64,000 bases of DNA from Platismatia glauca (lineage: Eukaryota > Ascomycota > Lecanoromycetes > Lecanorales > Parmeliaceae). Below are positions 44,320-55,137 of this stretch, piece after piece. Below the pieces are notes generated by a model, which saw only the letters and a list, made by a program, of their open reading frames with translations, did not search any database and had not been told where the DNA came from. The position numbers and the translations under genes are program-made. Where the stretch lies: the NCBI GenBank assembly GCA_963556305.1, contig OY745767.1, forward strand, positions 62,001 to 126,000, read 5' to 3'. Within the stretch, counting starts at the first letter, position 1; every line of letters starts with the position of its first letter.

Positions 44320-45952
44320 CTAAGAGTTTGAGACGACTATATACACCGAGGGCAGCCAATTACTCAGTGAAGCGTCCCACTGCTCCTCAACAAACGTCGT
44401 GCCGTTTATCTGATGGTATAGAAAAGTCGCCGATTGGTCTGCCAAGGTTACACTGGCAAGCCTTGCGAAGGGAAACTTGCTGTCTGGCAGCGGTGGAGCG
44501 ACATCGATGAGACCAGGATACAACACCGGCTGTGTATCATTGACCCACATAGCAGACTCCGAGCCAAACATTGCAATATCTGACGGTTGAATTGCACTAT
44601 CCTGGATTTGCCCTTGACCCGGATTGTAATCTATCAACGTAAACGTAAACCTATGAGCAACCGTTCGGTCTATAACGATGCACACTACATACCCGAGTTG
44701 AAAGTTCCGAGGCCGCCAGGGCCAAGTGTATAATTAGTACATATGATGAGGTGGCCTGATAGCGTGCGGATAGGCGAGGAGAATAGCGTTCCTATGTGCA
44801 TCCCAGAGAAATTTGCTCCACTTGTGAAGGGCTTGCCGAATTGGACCAAATCAGTCTGACCCACTAATGATCTGATTTCCTGACTAGTAATGTCTACCCA
44901 TGGGGCTTGCGCATTCGCCCCATCGCTTGAGAAGCTACGTCGCGACAGCGTTGATACATTACCATTTGGATTCTCGTAGTGTAAAAGAGTTGCAATCGTA
45001 GTAGAATTTCTATCAGCTGATCCACTTGTTGTTGACGCAACGGACAGTGACCGTGTGTCCACTGAAGTACTGTAAACTCCTAATTGTGATACACCTGGAA
45101 TCCAAGAACCTTCCACAAGAAAATTTGAGTACAAAGTATGGTTTTCCGAAACGTAGTATAGCTCCATCTACGTAGAGGTCAGCGGGCATAAGCAATGTGA
45201 GGTTTCTAGCTTTTGACAGGTAGCTTACTGAAATAACGGATGACCCTGGGTTAACATTTCCTCCACGGACAGTGACTGCCAGTGGTGTGTTATTTTTAGG
45301 TTTTGAGCTGGTATTGAAGTAAATGGAGTCCAAGCTGGCATTGAGATTCAGGTTCGTGCTCCATTGGCTGTTTGATGCAGTATAGACTGCACGTCGGATG
45401 AGGCCAGTGTTGTCCTGGAAGAACAAATGCCGATCGCCATTTGGGAGAGACAGAGCTGCCAGAGATGTATCATTGAGAATATATTGTGCAGCGGGGCTAG
45501 GAAAGTAAGCCAGGAAGAAACCAGATTTGACAAACTCCGCACCTGATTTTTGTAGATGACTGACGCGATGAATGGTCGTTGTGGTCGTTGTGACGCCATA
45601 TCCCAACCCCGATTCCAATAGAGATGGCCGCAGTAATGATTAGCGCCATGATCATCAACAGCCATCTGCGCCCTGGCCTGATGTTGTGAAGGCTGGGTCC
45701 GCGTTCTTCAGTCAACTCCTTGTTTTTATTGTGGACCTCGGGGAATGAGCTATCGTGGAAAACCTGCGGGGTTGTATCAGGCTCAACCTATGTCAAATCA
45801 GTATAATCTCTTGCGACGTACTATTTCAGATCTACCTCAGGTGCCAGAGCGCTTGCATCGAGTTCAAAAGCTGTCGCATCGTAGTCACGTTCTGGAGCTC
45901 TAGCAGTCCCGTCGTGTCTGACGAGTTCCAGGGTCGAATATTGTTGGTCCAT
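44320..45952 (-). CDS. membrane-anchored fucose-specific-lectin-like protein (five exons, 471 aa)
   Basis: Exons are 45952-45836, 45787-45543, 45496-45229, 45167-44693 and 44630-44320. Introns are 48, 46, 61 and 62 nt with GTAGAT, GTGCGG, GTAAGC and GTATGT donors, and all keep frame. The start MDQQYSTLELV, a 90-residue polar cytoplasmic part and one transmembrane helix (RRWLLMIMALIITAAISIGIGVGIW) give a type II orientation. The extracellular part shows repeated beta-propeller blades of the fucose-lectin type (SLAALSLPNGDRHLFFQDNTGLIRRAVY, ELYYVSENHTLY, ATFLYHQINGTTFVEEQWD). Sugar binding is expected from the family but individual contact residues were not checked. It lies directly beside the decayed hAT element (77 bp). 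Confidence 0.8.
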
Positions 45953-46865
45953 GCTTTAACCTTCGATAAAAGACAAGTTATTGGAAAGAGTGGATTCGAA
46001 AAATGGAAATATGATCAGGATGTGACAGTCCTTTTCTTTGGCATAGCGTTAAATCGCTCATCATTTGCAGCAAGGAGGGGGTGTTGTGCGCTGGACCGGA
46101 ATCCTTTAAGCCACTGCTTCATGCGAGGACATGCAGTTCAGGAAACGGAATGGGCAGTGTTCGGCGGAAATATGGCTGAGTACGGCGTTGTGTACCGTAG
46201 AGCTCTCTGGTTGGCCGAAGTGGCTCTTTCTTGCATTGCAAAAGGGCACGTGATTGACGCATAGTGTAAGCGCACCAATCAGGATTGAAAAGGGGGCCAT
46301 ACAACATAGATGGAATTCGAGCTGCGAGAATCGGAAAGGTGATGGCGGGCGCGGGCCACGATAGCACGCCCCTGTTGTCGGTATTTCTCGCTGCGTTCAA
46401 GTAGAAGCTTAGGCAATCGCTAGTGTTGTGGTTTAAGGACTTGCATGGGAAAATCCAGCTGTAAATTGCGAAAGATGTCGTCCTCTCGATAGCTCTTGAC
46501 TGCAATCCGTCACTCTCCTTCCGTTGAAAATTATGGAGGGATTGATTGATCTTCTATGAAGGATGGTGTGAAGGCTACTGGAATAGCTGTGAAGGCCACG
46601 CTAAGACTAGCGATTGGCCACCGTGAGGGGTAGCAACAACACAGGTGCTGCAGCATTTCCAACACCTTCAGAGGCTGTTCAAAGAAAACATCAACAGTCT
46701 GGACATAGACCATCCCATTAATCGATCTAACTAATCCAGACCGAATACGAGGATCGCAGCCACGGAATAGTGTTGACCACCAGACTCCGCCCGTCAGAAA
46801 GTCGATCAATTGCCACTGCCTTGTCGAAAAGTGAACTTACAGTCCATCACTCTCTCAGAGCGCAA
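45953..46865. other. intergenic, about 0.9 kb
   Basis: Promoter side of the lectin gene, then unassigned sequence. Short frames only. Confidence 0.4.
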
Positions 46866-47774
46866 TCATATTGAATAGGCTCTACCTGCTTTCCTGGGGA
46901 AGTTTCTACTGCTCCCTGCCATTCTTTCTTGCGTGTATGTCCTTTCATCGATGATTCTTTCCTCCATCGGGTGAAAAGCCAGGCAATAATGACCATCATA
47001 CATGTCGTGTCCTCCCGCTCCCAACTCCATTTTCAACTTCCTGGCATAATAATCAAAGTAATTCCAAGTCGCCGGCGCCCACTCATATTCATCACGATCC
47101 GCCTTCGGATGAAGGCTAGCATCTAGAGTCACGAGCTCAAAATTGGTCAGAGTCTTCAGACCGCAAACCACACGCCTTAACGAGGCATCCACGGAGTCTC
47201 CGCAACAGTCCAACGTCACATGGCACCTCTTCCTCGACACTTTGGAACCACCCAGTCCCCGGAGCTGGCCAGCAAAGCGTTTCACCTCTTCCATTCCTCC
47301 GAAAGGATGCACGAACGACCCCGTATCCACTCTGATATCGACAAATTGGATCAAATTGAGCGCTTCAACGCCTAGACCCCCGGGAGCAGCTTCATATGGG
47401 CTTTGAACCTCGAAGCAGAAAGTACTGTGCCGGTAGAGAAAGCACATCGCCTCGTATCTGATTTGACGGCCGACTCGCAAAATGCTGAGGCGGTCGGACT
47501 CGGGTCGGTACTTGCCTCCCTCGATACGCAGCTCAAGCAGTAGTGGAAAGTGGCGGTGGCTGGGGTACCAGCCTACGCCAGTGTAAGATGCCTGTAGAAG
47601 GTGGTGGTAGATCATGTTGCGGATTTCGGCGGGAAAGACGAAAAAGTCGTATTCGGTCGTTGAGTTGGAGATACAGCTCTTCGCCATGTCGGTGGCTCCA
47701 AAAGGTTTGGGGGAAGCTTTTGAGGATCTTTTGATCGTTTCTAGCCGCTCTAAACTATTGTGTAGGCTGGCCAT
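46866..47774 (-). CDS. LPxELRxxIY-family protein (302 aa)
   Basis: Single exon. A 40-residue Ser/Lys-rich leader precedes DFFVFPAEIRNMIYHHLLQAS, a variant of the motif with FPAE in place of LPxE. The second block is DRLSILRVGRQIRYEAMCFLYRHSTFCFEV, then a beta-rich middle and TNFELVTLDASL. The C-terminus LKMELGAGGHDMYDGHYCLAFHPMEE carries the family ending (LG...H-x-L-x-FHP). It may be nuclear or cytoplasmic, as no signal or membrane segment is visible. A role as a ubiquitin-ligase adaptor is inferred only from the F-box-like start. Confidence 0.75.
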   Translation of the reverse strand: MASLHNSLERLETIKRSSKASPKPFGATDMAKSCISNSTTEYDFFVFPAEIRNMIYHHLLQASYTGVGWYPSHRHFPLLLELRIEGGKYRPESDRLSILRVGRQIRYEAMCFLYRHSTFCFEVQSPYEAAPGGLGVEALNLIQFVDIRVDTGSFVHPFGGMEEVKRFAGQLRGLGGSKVSRKRCHVTLDCCGDSVDASLRRVVCGLKTLTNFELVTLDASLHPKADRDEYEWAPATWNYFDYYARKLKMELGAGGHDMYDGHYCLAFHPMEERIIDERTYTQERMAGSSRNFPRKAGRAYSI

Positions 47775-48552
47775 GGCTGGCGAAGCTGGTGAGAACGCAA
47801 GAAAGGCTAAGTATCAAATCAGAGGGAGATGAGAGAGGAAGCAACGGGCAGCGAGTGAGTATCTGGAGTTTATAGAGTACTGATCTGCATTTTACTTCTG
47901 CGTATTGAGAACAACTCGAAGGAGAAAAGTCAAAAGTATGACTCACTCGAAATGCCCAGACGTTGGGATACTAATAACTTCTGGGAAAAAAAGGCTCGCT
48001 AATGTGCTCAAAAAGAGCAATGTCAGGAAGGCAGCAGAAGCTTGAATATTTTAACATGTCAAAGATTCACTCAAGTGATTCAGGAGCAATCACGTCGCAG
48101 AAGATACGTAAAGTGACAGAAAAGTATCCGAAAAAAAAGAGGGACACATACCCAGTAATGAATCAGAATTAGGTGGAGGCGGAAGTTCCTAAGCCTCCTA
48201 GTACCATTTTCCTAGGCAGGGGTTTGCACCACTGACGAGTGACGAGTGACATTGCATTGATGCTTCAACCTGGCATTGACTGAGAGCTTCGCGCCTTGAA
48301 CTGCGATACAGTTTGACATTTTGCCTAAAGGCAATGCGCAGATTTGTCAAGGGGAAAGTCGATACATCAAGTTTTGGCACACTTTTCTTTATCAACAAAC
48401 ATGCATTACTCAACCGTATGATTTCTAAATATAAGACCACCCAATAAACAGAATGTGAAATACCGTCCCGATCTCTCTCCAATCCCTCACATGATTTCCC
48501 GTCCGCCCAGCATCATTACTGCTCGCCAGTGGCATCTCCCTCGCAAGTTTCC
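47775..48552. other. intergenic, about 0.8 kb
   Basis: No gene, repeat or RNA recognised. Confidence 0.4.
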
Positions 48553-49341
48553 TCAGTCACGGTCCTCAAAGCCCGCCGTTTCATGCCCAGGCTTCCAACC
48601 CTCAGGGACAGGGTCACAAGGATGAAACTCGAGGCAATGACCATCCACGCTACTGTCGAACTTCGCAGGCCCCAAACCGACCTCCATAAAGTCCCGCACC
48701 TTCTCATAGCTCTCCTCGTGGTGCGGGATCAGCCTCGTCTCGTACCGGAAGACGTTCCGGAACTGCTCTTCGGTCAGGAGTCCCTCGAAATCCTTGGCGT
48801 CGTATTTCTCGACCATAATTTTCACGACCAAGGTCCTGAAGCCCCTCAGGCGTGCGAGCTGGTTGAACAGCGCTTGATAACGGATGCTGTGTGGAGCCGC
48901 GGTCTCCTCGTGGCCGTAGTTGAGAATCACGAGGCAGGAGTCTCGGATGGTCTAGTGGTCGGAGAAGTCTGCGAGAGGTTCCAACCCGAACGGGATCGCG
49001 TATGAGCTAGTGTGAAGGAGGAACTCTACATGCTGAATGGAAGGTAAGGACGCTGAGCCAAACCGTACCCAGTTCGTGCGGTCTTGGAAGCCCAGATTTA
49101 CGCGAAGCGCCGCATACTTCGGTAAAAGCTCAGAGGCCTCTTCGTTGACAAGCCTGTTGATTCTCAGGATCTCAAGATCGCCGGAGGAGATGGAGTGGCG
49201 ATAGATTGTGTCGCGGAGCTCGCGAGGGAGGTGGAGCAAGGGGAAGATGTTCTGCGCTGGTGGTTGGAGGGGGAGTTTCTGCTTCACTGCCGTCTCGGTA
49301 GGCATGAAGGGCGCTAACGAGCTCTCGTTGGCGGAAGGCAT
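48553..49341 (-). pseudogene. LPxELRxxIY-family gene with a single in-frame TAG
   Basis: From ATG 49341 (MPSANESS) the frame reads IFPLLHLPRELRDTIYRHSISSGDLEILRINRLVNEEASELL and LRVNLGFQDRTNWV. It then meets TAG at 48954-48952, codon 130. The identical frame continues for another 131 codons (DSCLVILNYG..., RLRGFRTLVVKIMVE, MEVGLGPAKFDSSVDGHCLEFHP), matching the intact paralogue at 49926-50843. No splice pair removes the stop. It is either a young pseudogene or an assembly error. Confidence 0.75.
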
Positions 49342-49925
49342 AGTCTTCGATTGGTTCCTGTTGTTTTCTGATGTCTGATATCTTCTTGGCGAAACAATCC
49401 CCAGGAGTAGGTTTAGGGAAGTTGATGATCGAGGGAAGAACAAGCTACATATATAGAAGCACAAAAGCCACTGTGTTATGCCGAAACCAGCCTCAACGAT
49501 ACCTGGTGTGAAGTTCACAAAGAAATTTTCCTCTGTGTTCACATGCCACAAATTGATGGTGTGTTGACAATTGCATTGGATGATGGGCCCTAGAACAGTT
49601 GGAACCTTAGATCGCGCATCCTTCTGGCGATGAGACGTGGACAGAAAGTTACATAGCTGCAGTCCATGATATCGAAAAGAAAAAGCGTGCCAGTTGAGAA
49701 CTTCTTAATTACTAATCAATAGAGGCTCACGTTCTCCAGTGCTTGAATATCTGGAACTCGTATTAGAAGACACCCAGCGTGTAGCTCGTATTAGTAAAAG
49801 CCAGCAATTGCAAAATCGATGGTCAGAATGGTACCCAACCAAATTCCAAACGCTCACAGAAATCGTCCTTGCTGTTCTGTCGTCCCGTCTATCACGCAAC
49901 ACTCCCAGCACCCTCGCCGGTACCC
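49342..49925. other. intergenic between two paralogues
   Basis: About 580 bp, short frames only. No gene supported. Confidence 0.4.
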
Positions 49926-50843
49926 TCACATTCCATTGTCCGTGCCACCATCTTCCTCAGCCTTGAATTCGTATGGGTGGAACTCTAGACAATGATGCTC
50001 GACGCTGTTGTCGAGAAGTGCTGGGCCGAGATGGACTTCTAGGTGGTCACGAACTGTCTCGTAATCTTCCAATAGCGACAGAAGTTCTTTGAGTTCGTAG
50101 TCCCTCTCACTGTTAAACTTCAAAACCAAAAGCTTGAATCCAGTGAGTTGGGTCACAGCTCGCCACGCATTTCGTTGTACAAATGTGACCTCATCTGGCG
50201 CAGAATGGTGATTGGCAGAATGGTCAAGGCCGAGGTCCAATATTATGGTGCACGACTGGCGTGCAATGTCTCTGCCACCGAAAGATTTTATTACGTTGGT
50301 GTAGTCCTCAAAGTTGTAGAAGGTTCCGAGACTGGGGCTTATGTTGAAACGGATTTCAACATGTTGTATGATGGATGGGGCGTGAATGGTGAGATCACCC
50401 GTCAGGTTGAGACTTCCTGTCAGCGGAAACGAGGCCGACGATGTTCGGTCCGTGAAGCCCAAGTTCATGCGAAGAAGGGCCTTCTTTTCTAGGAGCTGTA
50501 AAGCTTCCTGGTGGACATGCTTGCTTGTCCTAAAGATGTTGATGTCTCCAGCCGAAATCAAGGATCCGTAGATCAGCAGACGAAGCTCTGGTGGTAGGTG
50601 GAGCAGCGGAAATAATCTCGGGCCTGAGGACGCCAATGATGGTCCTGAGTCTGTTGCTGGCGCTACATTGACTGTGCCTGAAACTGGGAAGAGGCTGGAG
50701 TCGACGTCGCCAGGGTCAATGGGGTTCAGGCTGTAGTCACCGCAATCGGCGTCATTGTCATCGCTAACGTCGCTATTATCATTAACACCGCTGGTATAGT
50801 TGGCATCCACGTCGTCGACGCCGGAGTTACCTATGGATGACAT
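49926..50843 (-). CDS. LPxELRxxIY-family protein with acidic leader (305 aa)
   Basis: Single exon. A 75-residue Asp/Asn/Ser-rich leader is followed by RLFPLLHLPPELRLLIYGSLISAGDINIFRTSKHVHQEALQLL. Then come LRMNLGFTDRTSS, a FGGRDIARQSCTIILDLGLDH segment, LTGFKLLVLKF and the ending LEVHLGPALLDNSVEHHCLEFHPYEF. It is the closest relative of the adjacent broken gene at 48553-49341 (tandem, same strand), which points to local duplication. No membrane segment or signal peptide. A solo LTR lies 210 bp upstream of the start codon in opposite orientation. Confidence 0.78.
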   Translation of the reverse strand: MSSIGNSGVDDVDANYTSGVNDNSDVSDDNDADCGDYSLNPIDPGDVDSSLFPVSGTVNVAPATDSGPSLASSGPRLFPLLHLPPELRLLIYGSLISAGDINIFRTSKHVHQEALQLLEKKALLRMNLGFTDRTSSASFPLTGSLNLTGDLTIHAPSIIQHVEIRFNISPSLGTFYNFEDYTNVIKSFGGRDIARQSCTIILDLGLDHSANHHSAPDEVTFVQRNAWRAVTQLTGFKLLVLKFNSERDYELKELLSLLEDYETVRDHLEVHLGPALLDNSVEHHCLEFHPYEFKAEEDGGTDNGM

Positions 50844-51047
50844 AGCTTCGACTTAGCGATCGAACCTGTGCTATGTTCTGAGGTTGGCTTGTTCCAGAAG
50901 CGATTGGGTTCTCCGATTAATAAGTTCACAAGCGAGTGCCTGGGGTTGAAGAGACTTCGAGATTAAAGGAAAAAAAGACGGGAAGGTAACTTGGTTGAAA
51001 TAGAAGACGGGAAGTACATAGACCGAGATATGTCAACGACCTTCATG

Positions 51048-51191
51048 CTGGGTGTTGGAATTGCTGCAGCACTGTGTTGCAGCTAGTCCGCACCGTGGCA
51101 AATTAGGTGGTAAACAGGGCTATATAAGTAGCCTTCAAATACCTCCATAGAAGAATAAACCAGTCATCCTTCCATAATTCTCAACACTGGG
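51048..51191 (+). mobile_element. solo LTR (51053-51186) with 5-bp target-site duplication CTGGG
   Basis: 134 bp, beginning TGTTGGAATTG and ending CTCAACA, so the ends form a TGTTG/CAACA inverted repeat. It is flanked by CTGGG on both sides (51048-51052, 51187-51191). Same orientation and family as 28415-28549, with the same TATA-like gctatataagtag. Confidence 0.92.
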
Positions 51192-51635
51192 CTGAACAAA
51201 GCCAAGGACAATGTCTCTGTGTGGACCTCCTCATTGTACAGACTCGGTGGTGATTACACACCGGGACAAATGGCCAAAGTCTTTGTGTAAGATATTGCTT
51301 CAACCACCTACCCTGATGCCTCTAATCGCTCGAGCGCATTAGCTGAGGTCCATTAGATCGGAGTGTCGTTGTCACGCTGGGGGTGTGATCGCAGTTGCCG
51401 ACATGTAACTCCAAATACTCAATCAGACAATGCTTGGAGCGTAGCACATGAGAGATGACTTTCTTTGTAACCTGATACGGTGAAATATACACAAGGGTCT
51501 GAGTTGTTATTGTGGACGTGGAATGTTCATGTCAGTGATGGGACGAAAGCGTACAAACAGATCGCGGTATTATGTCATGTCCCGATTGCAAAAGTGTTAT
51601 GTATGATGCTTCAGTAGCAATCCAATATGATTGGC
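51192..51635. other. intergenic after the solo LTR
   Basis: No gene recognised. Confidence 0.4.
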
Positions 51636-52943
51636 TCAGTTCATCCGATCATGAGAATAGGGAGCGAAATCTACGAAATTTTGAAATGCGTCTAGTTGAC
51701 CAGTTGTAAGAGTCAAGAGAGCAACGGCAGAACATGCTGCGTCAAGATCTGAGCATCTCTCTAATAATGTTGCGAAGACCTCTACCATGCGGAGCCAAAG
51801 GCCCCTCGGCTGGATCTTAAGACAGGATTCCAACGCGAGGCCTGCACCACTTATGTACCTGATAAAATAAGCCGCGGATTTCCGATTCGATGGCTGTCGA
51901 TTGCAATCGTCTTTAATTGCACGTAGGAATAATCCTAGATCGGCGTTTGTTGCCCCTTGATTCGTTTCCGGTCTTTTCTTGAGCAAGTATATGCAGCTCC
52001 GGGTAGAAGTAACACAACCCGCAAACTTTTGCGAAGGAGGCAATTGTCACGCTAAATTCGTGCTGTTAAGATTGACAATCTGGGAGGTCGCATTGAAGAT
52101 GGATCTCGCGGGCAGTGGTGGAGGGCCCCATCGAGGCATCCATTGCCACCAATTGTCGTGGTAAGCTGCTTTCATTTTGTGCTGCACCGCCCGATAATAC
52201 TCAAAATTACGCAGAGAATTCGCTCGCGCAACCGTTCCATACGGGTATAGATCAGTGGCGACTTCTAGACTGGCAACAACGTCGTCTGATACGTCTACAT
52301 CCATATTACCTGGGTTCCAACCCCGATGGTAGTAATGGTCATCATTGTTCCACACTTGAAGGCTGAAAAAGGTCGTGTGTGCGGCTTAAGAGGATATGTC
52401 AGCATGCAGTGTACAGATCTGAGCAGCGGACATTTCCTCTCTTACGCCATTTATCTTCGTGTCTTACTGTTGGGCCCGTGATATAAGTCTCGGCGTTGGC
52501 GAGACTGTGGGTCGCAAACCCTCCAAGGTTCTCGTTAGAAACGCATTGGTCGATGAGCCAGCCAGCCATGTTACGCATGTCATCTCCAGAGAAGAAAATA
52601 ACTTCTAGATCTTCTGCGGAGGGTCCGGAAGCTTGAAACTGAATTGAGCATGTATCTGAGGAGAATCTCGGTCAGGGAGATGGCTGCATTGGACGTTAGG
52701 TACAAGTGGTATCGACGAACCGTGCGTTGCAACGTATGGTAGGAAATGAGGATCATCTTTGTGAGCATGCATCGGCCACGGTATTAGTGCGGGTCCGATC
52801 GGTAGATGATTGAAGGCTTGCTGGCAGTCTGCAAGCCTCGGGCGCGAAGGTACGGCATAGAATCTGTGGCAGCAATAAAAATCTGGTGAAATTGGCTCGG
52901 AGAATGCAGAGAGTATCACAGACGGTACCATGACGCTGGGCAT
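51636..52943 (-). pseudogene. decayed secreted-protein gene
   Basis: Pieces in order on the minus strand are as follows. A frame from 52943 has RPRLADCQQAFNHLPIGP and VQCSHLPDRDSPQ and ends in a stop near 52605. A shifted frame, without an intron, continues EDLEVIFFSGDDMRNMAGWLIDQCV and ENLGGFATHSL. A GTAAGA donor follows. A third block, VWNNDDHYYHRGW, ends at TGA 52049-52047 and is followed in the same frame by 136 more open codons to 51636. The first part fits a common fungal secreted family with C...P..., IDQC and GGF signatures. At least one frameshift and one stop break it. The last helical part has no recognised domain. Confidence 0.5.
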
Positions 52944-54324
52944 GTGGAGTACACGTTGTGTTATAGGTAGACAGGTGGAAGATATACTCGGCTCATATAT
53001 GTTTTGGAAAGCGGCCCGGTATTGGCGCAGCTGTCGGCTATCGCTTCTAGAGCATCATTCGGTTCACTGAATCGAGAGTAGCTGTAAAGTAAATAATGAT
53101 CCTTACTCTGCGTTGTCTGCAAGGCCGCATCTGAAGGCGTGTTGTCGCAGATGATATCAGCTTTTGAATACCAAGCATACACAAAGAATCAAGCCTAGAG
53201 TCCTTTGTGCAGAGGAAAAGAGAAAAGAAAGTCCTCGCGCCAACGTGATGCGCTTGTAAGGCGAAGGCGGATCGACCGCTGGCACGTGACCTTGGCCTCA
53301 GCTGTGCGCAGCTGAAGGCCGCACCTCATCTCCTGTCTTTTCCTCGATCGACATTGTGCCAACCTTAAGGTAGTTGAACTTGAGATATCATTAGCCAATG
53401 TCACCCTTGGGTATCTAGTCCCTCGGCGATGGATTCTCTTCCATCATCGGCCCTGTAAGAAAGATAGCTGGCGGAGCGATTGCGGCATAGAAGGAGTATC
53501 GAACTTCGCTGACGCTGTCAGGGGGAACCCAAAATAACTGGCATTAAGATTTGCGCGTGCTCTCAACATCTCCACCGTCATTGCCTTCAAGAGCTACTTA
53601 GAATTGTTCCAACAGAATACGGAGACTCAAAGCACGTCCTTGGCCAGTCTTGATACGATTCTAAATTTGTCATTCGAGCGTGACTTTAAGCTGCTACTAC
53701 TACAGTCTCTAGATCCTGGGAATGTTCGGTCGCGACAGTCTTACCAGTAACAGCGCAAAGCCTGCGGCAACGCTTAGATGCTATGCCAAATCCTGGTCTC
53801 TCTTGAATGCGTTGAAAGAAATGTGCTTTTCGAGTTGGTCTGACTCTATGCTGAGCTGCTGAGCAGAATGACTTTAGTGAAAGGGAAGAAAGCAATGGGC
53901 TTTCAAATGTGAAGAACCGAGCACGGAACCTTCGTGCCAAAACGCTGACTAAGACCAAGTTGTTGAGAGCATTTGTCTTGAAGGGAGTTGAAACCACTTG
54001 TCATTGTTCAAAACGTTATTGCAGGATGCGACTGGTAAATTACTAGATATACATTAGACCGAAGTGTCAGCTCACAGTAGCAAGGACTAGACTCTCTTGT
54101 CCGGCTATCAAAGTTTTGCTGGTCATGAGATAGATTCGACCGAGAATCATGACCAATTTATTGGGGGCGATATGCATATGTTGTATGATTGAATAACAAT
54201 TGAACGACACATCTGACAAAAGTCGAATGCTAGGAAAGGTCCGAATACCATTTGTCGAAATATTACCGTCTGACCCTACACCCTTCTGCTATCTGTACTC
54301 GTACGCCACACAGTGAGCCAACCT
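52944..54324. other. 1.4-kb gene-poor stretch
   Basis: Minus frames 53182-52961 and 53997-53686 (about 73 and 103 codons) have no domain or splice support. No repeat or RNA seen. Confidence 0.4.
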
Positions 54325-55137
54325 CTATCCTTCAGCCCCTTCTGCGACTGCCTCGGCGTGCTTTCTCGGGTAGAAAGTCGCGAGAAAGCCGTCCATTCCC
54401 TCGACCACTTCAGCCTTTCCTAAACACTTTTCCAATAGCTGGGAAATCAAATCCAAAGCAACTTTTTCATTGGGCCCTGAACACATCCAAGACCAAGGAC
54501 CGGTGTGCTTCGTCCCATTTGCCTCGATGCGTAGGACCACTCTTTCAAATCCATTCAAGTGGCAGAGAAAAGAAAGAACACGGTCATTGTATAGTGCAAT
54601 TAAGACACAACCGACTTTAAGATGGACTTGGCATTGGCCGCGAAGGTCGGGAGAGGCCGAAAACGGCCTGAGTCTATCCCAGCCTAGAGGGACAGTGTTG
54701 GCCTCGAAGTTTGTCAGATTGTCCGTGAGCTCTGTTGTATTGATTGTGACGTGGACATTTTGAATCGTCTGGGTTACCTCTTGACTCGGACGTCGGCCAT
54801 TGTTGTCATTTGAATAATTGAGGTGCATGCGATAAGTTCCTTCCTTACTGATCAACACTTGCCCCTCGTGCTGCAGTACTCGAGAAACTTGCATGAACTG
54901 AGGATGGCCGGAAGCGATGCAATCTTTGAAAATCATCAGCCGGAGCTCTGTTGGCAGCTTGTAGAGCGAAGGAGCAGGCTCATCTGTCTTCGTGGCTTCC
55001 GTAGTGGCTGGCCGAATCAGACCCGCTTCTTGCTCAAGGTGATCTTTTGCGACAACGCCTTGTAAAGCCTCTGAATCCATGTTGACTTGCTGCTCAGTCC
55101 TCAGCGTGTGCAGCTTGGAGCCTTTTGGTGGATCCAA
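54325..55137 (-). CDS. LPxELRxxIY-family protein (270 aa)
   Basis: Single exon. A charged leader of about 58 residues is followed by SLYKLPTELRLMIFKDCIASGHPQFMQVSRVLQHEGQVLISKEG, then YRMHLNYSNDNNG. The order mirrors the paralogues at 48.5-50.8 kb (I-x-SG, V-x-x-E, then R-M/V-N-L). The C-terminus LLEKCLGKAEVVEGMDGFLATFYPRKHAE is a diverged version of the LGP...FHP ending. An in-frame Met at 55080 (MDSEALQG) is an alternative start. Function unknown; F-box/2EXR-like adaptor suggested. Confidence 0.72.
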   Translation of the reverse strand: MDPPKGSKLHTLRTEQQVNMDSEALQGVVAKDHLEQEAGLIRPATTEATKTDEPAPSLYKLPTELRLMIFKDCIASGHPQFMQVSRVLQHEGQVLISKEGTYRMHLNYSNDNNGRRPSQEVTQTIQNVHVTINTTELTDNLTNFEANTVPLGWDRLRPFSASPDLRGQCQVHLKVGCVLIALYNDRVLSFLCHLNGFERVVLRIEANGTKHTGPWSWMCSGPNEKVALDLISQLLEKCLGKAEVVEGMDGFLATFYPRKHAEAVAEGAEG

